NCBI GenBank assembly: GCA_014055495.1 | Contig: WIAG01000033.1 | Span: 1 to 40,012 of the forward strand | DNA length: 40,012 nt | Source of the DNA: Nitrospira sp. CR1.2 | GTDB lineage: Bacteria > Nitrospirota > Nitrospiria > Nitrospirales > Nitrospiraceae | Reading direction: 5' to 3' | In this document: positions 38,301-40,012 of the stretch, in pieces | Layout: every line of letters starts with the position of its first letter | Position numbering within the stretch: position 1 is the stretch's first letter | The notes under the pieces: model-generated | What the model was told of the DNA's origin: nothing | Database searches by the model: none | The model's input: the letters and a program-made list of their open reading frames with translations, nothing else | Position numbers and translations under genes: made by a program

Positions 38301-40012
38301 GCTCGCAGAGATCTGGGCTGAGGTCCTGCAGCTCGAACGGGTCGGGATTCATGACAACTTCTTCGAACGCGGGGGGGATTCCATCCTCAGCTTGCAAGTG
38401 GTGAACCGTGCCAGGCATCAGGGGGTGCCGTTGACCCCGAGACAGCTCTTTCAGCATCAAACCATCGCCGAATTGGCAGCGGCATCGGCTGAGCCCCACG
38501 AAGGCAGCCCGCAACCCATTGCGACCGATCTTTCCGCCCGGCTGCTTGACGAGGCCTCCTACGCCGCGACGGAGGTCGCCTGTCCGACCCTCGAAGATGC
38601 GTATCCGCTGAGCCCTCTGCAGCAGGGTCTGCTCTTTCACAGCCTCTACGCCCCTGGTTCCGGCGTCTACGTCGAGCAGATGAGTTGGCGCATGCAGGGT
38701 CCCTTGGACCCGTTGCTGTTCCGCGAGGCCTGGCAGCGGATCCTCGATCGACATCCAGTCTTGCGGACGAGGTTGTTGTGGCGTGAGGTGTCGTCGCCGA
38801 TCCAGATCGTGCTGCCCAACGTGCAGTTGCCCTGGACAGAGTTGGATTGGCGCGACTGTCCATCGGGGGAACAGGAGACTCGCTTCAGTCGCTTGCTGGA
38901 AGAAGACCGGCGGACCGATTTCGATTTCGAACGGCCGCCACTGATGCGTCTCGTGCTGATCCGTCTCGCGCAGGAATCCTACGCGGTGCTGTGGACGCAC
39001 CACCACCTACTCATGGACGGCTGGTGCCTGCCGATTCTGTTGCAGGAGGTCTTGAGCACCTATCAGGCGAAGCAGCGAGGAGAACAGCTGCGGAGCGAAC
39101 CGGTCGTGCCCTATCGCCATCATATCGCCAGGCTGCTTGCTCAAGACCAGACCGAGGCCGAACGCTTTTGGCGCGCCGCCCTGAAGGGCAAGACGACGCC
39201 GACGGTCCTGGGTGAAGAGATCATTGCCGCTCAGGTTGCGCCCGGTCCCTCCAACGGCATCGCCACCGTCGCGCTCTCCTCCGAGGCAACCGCACAGTTG
39301 CGCGCGTTCGCGCAGATACATCGGGTGACACTCAATACGCTCGTGCAGGGGGCCTGGGCCATCCTGCTGAGTCGCTACAGTCGGGAATCGGACGTCTTGT
39401 TCGGGACGACCGTTTCCGGCCGGTCCTCCGATCTTCTCGGGATCGATACGATGGTGGGGCTCTTCATCAACACCCTGCCGTTACGTATCCGCGTCACGCC
39501 CGATGCGGTCCTCTCCGACTGGTTACAAGCGTTGCTGGAACAGAACAGCGAACTGCGGCAATTTGAGCAGACCCCGCTGGTGCAGATTCAAAGCTGGAGC
39601 GATGTGCCGCGAGGGCAGCCGCTGTTTGAAAGCCTGGTCGTGTTCGACAACCATCCCATGGATGAACGCCTGGAAGGGGAGACGGGTGTCACAGTGGAGC
39701 GGGTGACTCTGTCCGGGCAAACGAACTATTCCCTGACCCTGAACGTGTTGCCTGGGAAGGAACTCACCTGTTCGCTTTGGTACCAACGGAACCGGTTCCG
39801 CGACGAGACGGCACACCGCCTTGTCCGACAGCTCGAAACGCTGCTCATGGGCATGGTGCAAGCACCCCACGGGCGCCTGGGCCTCCTTCCCCTCATGGAC
39901 GAAGCGGAGCGGGCGCAGGTGGTGGGGGCGTGGAACCAGACGGCGCGGGCCTATGCGCGGACGGCCGTGCCGGCGCAGATTGCTGCGGAAGCGGCGCGGA
40001 CGCCGGCGGCCA
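35317..40012 (+). CDS. NRPS C-A-PCP-C-(A), incomplete at the window end
   Basis: Reading frame open to the last base; at least 1565 residues. Domains: condensation (about 25-440; HHIVCDGW at 147); adenylation (about 470-975; YTSGSTGSPKG, NAYGPAE, NGKVDR); PCP (GGDSI, Ser1022); second condensation (about 1095-1520; YPLSPLQQGLLFHSL and HHHLLMDGW at 1228); start of a second adenylation domain. Pocket residues of the first A domain by eye are D-I-W-E-L-T-A-D-D, plus the A10 Lys, a code I recall for 2,4-diaminobutyrate. This agrees with the diaminobutyrate aminotransferase in the cluster. The first domain would accept the chain from the PKS ACP. Start ATG at 35317, or 35323 where TGATG couples it to the hydroxylase gene. 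No epimerase domain follows the PCP. Confidence 0.95.
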   Translation, partial: MLMPQDRAQEPSAQAEEYLFPMSFGQRRLWFLSQLEPDSASYNTAIAVRMEGRVDREILLDCFNRIVARHEVLRTTFRSEEGEPVQIIAAAGHVTLKRGIVENRPEAVRQAAREEAQRPFDLERGPLLRLRLFDIAEHDHLLVVTLHHIVCDGWSAQILAREFARLYAAAVIGTEAPLPTLPIQYADYAEWQRGWLQGEVLERQLAYWKRQLSGDLPVVELPTDRPRGAVQTSSGSRYVFAIPSSIAAGLRDLSRRHNMTLFMTLLAAFQTWLMRYTGIEDICVGTPIACRTKRETEDLIGFFANTLVLRTNLSHNPTFPELLERVRDVVIGGQEHQELPFEELVDALKPARALSHSPLFQVLFALQTTLNEALSLPGLLVEITEVDTSAAKFDLSLDMAETETGLEGAFEYNTDLFDEQTIARMAEHFQTLLAGICARPERRLNELPFLSPEEQVQALLVGPEPSVDAAGFSDFAAAFEAQVDQSPDAVAVECRGVTRTYAELKGEADRMAVVLAAAGVGPDTVVALLLDRGIMLLTAIVGVLKAGGAYLPLDLTHPGARWSEVMASSGARVVVTSESARALLLEACPLAASGAVALVTIDGPGIEETAPLPARRCSPDQLAYIIYTSGSTGSPKGAMVTQRGLMNHLWSKCESLGLGSSDVVAQTASPCFDISVWQHLAALLCGGRTLIVSEDVARDPSLLLHHLDQGRATVAETVPVLLKGMLDSEETATLQQLRWLLPTGETLPPQLCREWLERYPRIPLMNAYGPAECADDVATATIAAPPTEDDVCMPIGQAIRGIRLIVVDPWLAPLPIGVPGELCIGGVGVGRGYISDASRTAAVFVPDPFGPEPGARLYRTGDLVRRRRDGNLEFLGRVDHQIKLRGVRIEPGEIDARLRALPGIRDAVTVLREDRPGQKRLVAYVVVSGDPSPPVEEWRGALQRQLPEAMIPSQFLCVEAIPRTANGKVDRFSLPKPPEGSSEEYLAPRDAVEAQLAEIWAEVLQLERVGIHDNFFERGGDSILSLQVVNRARHQGVPLTPRQLFQHQTIAELAAASAEPHEGSPQPIATDLSARLLDEASYAATEVACPTLEDAYPLSPLQQGLLFHSLYAPGSGVYVEQMSWRMQGPLDPLLFREAWQRILDRHPVLRTRLLWREVSSPIQIVLPNVQLPWTELDWRDCPSGEQETRFSRLLEEDRRTDFDFERPPLMRLVLIRLAQESYAVLWTHHHLLMDGWCLPILLQEVLSTYQAKQRGEQLRSEPVVPYRHHIARLLAQDQTEAERFWRAALKGKTTPTVLGEEIIAAQVAPGPSNGIATVALSSEATAQLRAFAQIHRVTLNTLVQGAWAILLSRYSRESDVLFGTTVSGRSSDLLGIDTMVGLFINTLPLRIRVTPDAVLSDWLQALLEQNSELRQFEQTPLVQIQSWSDVPRGQPLFESLVVFDNHPMDERLEGETGVTVERVTLSGQTNYSLTLNVLPGKELTCSLWYQRNRFRDETAHRLVRQLETLLMGMVQAPHGRLGLLPLMDEAERAQVVGAWNQTARAYARTAVPAQIAAEAARTPAA

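Overview
The window is GC-rich bacterial chromosome. Gene content, codon style and the mix of housekeeping genes with an HD-GYP/HEAT signalling pair and a large lipopeptide-type assembly line fit a Nitrospira-like member of the Nitrospirota. That assignment is an inference from general resemblance; there is no 16S rRNA or nxr gene here to confirm it.

The left part (1-16450) is mostly ordinary genome. It holds a tRNA-Ser(UGA) just downstream of seryl-tRNA synthetase; a tight trio of radical SAM protein, rhodanese and Tat-type DUF362 protein; a periplasmic OmpH/Skp-like chaperone; and a cysteine-rich orphan. A short element with 20-bp inverted repeats follows, ending inside the stop codon of an HD-GYP gene. 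That gene pairs with a HEAT-repeat gene that seems to share its N-terminal module. Then come a GDSL esterase overlapping a thioredoxin-like gene, the oxidative pentose phosphate genes gnd and zwf behind a nucleotidyltransferase gene and a small ORF, a threonine aldolase, and a 12-TM transporter resembling nucleotide (NTP/NDP) exchangers.

The right part (16721 to the window end, cut off) is one co-directional hybrid NRPS/PKS cluster, with most junctions overlapping or only a few bases apart. Assembly-line order is: FAAL-ACP-C-A with a guanidinoacetate-methyltransferase-like domain | detached A-domain tail plus PCP | KS-AT-KR-ACP | C-A-PCP-C-(A...). Between the PKS and the last NRPS lie a PvdE/SyrD-type ABC exporter, a PvdH-type diaminobutyrate aminotransferase, an Ntn-hydrolase acylase of the penicillin acylase/PvdQ class, an MbtH protein, a type II thioesterase and a SyrP-like Fe(II)/2-oxoglutarate hydroxylase.

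Read together: a fatty acid is activated and joined to an amino acid that may be methylated, the chain is extended by one malonate unit and reduced, then passed to a module whose binding-pocket residues read as diaminobutyrate, the monomer the aminotransferase would make. The product would be exported and perhaps deacylated in the periplasm. This combination resembles pyoverdine and the lipopeptide siderophores, so a siderophore is my leading hypothesis. No TonB receptor, N-hydroxylase or final thioesterase lies inside the window. The most unusual parts are the adenylation domain split over two polypeptides and the GAMT-like methyltransferase inserted at the split.
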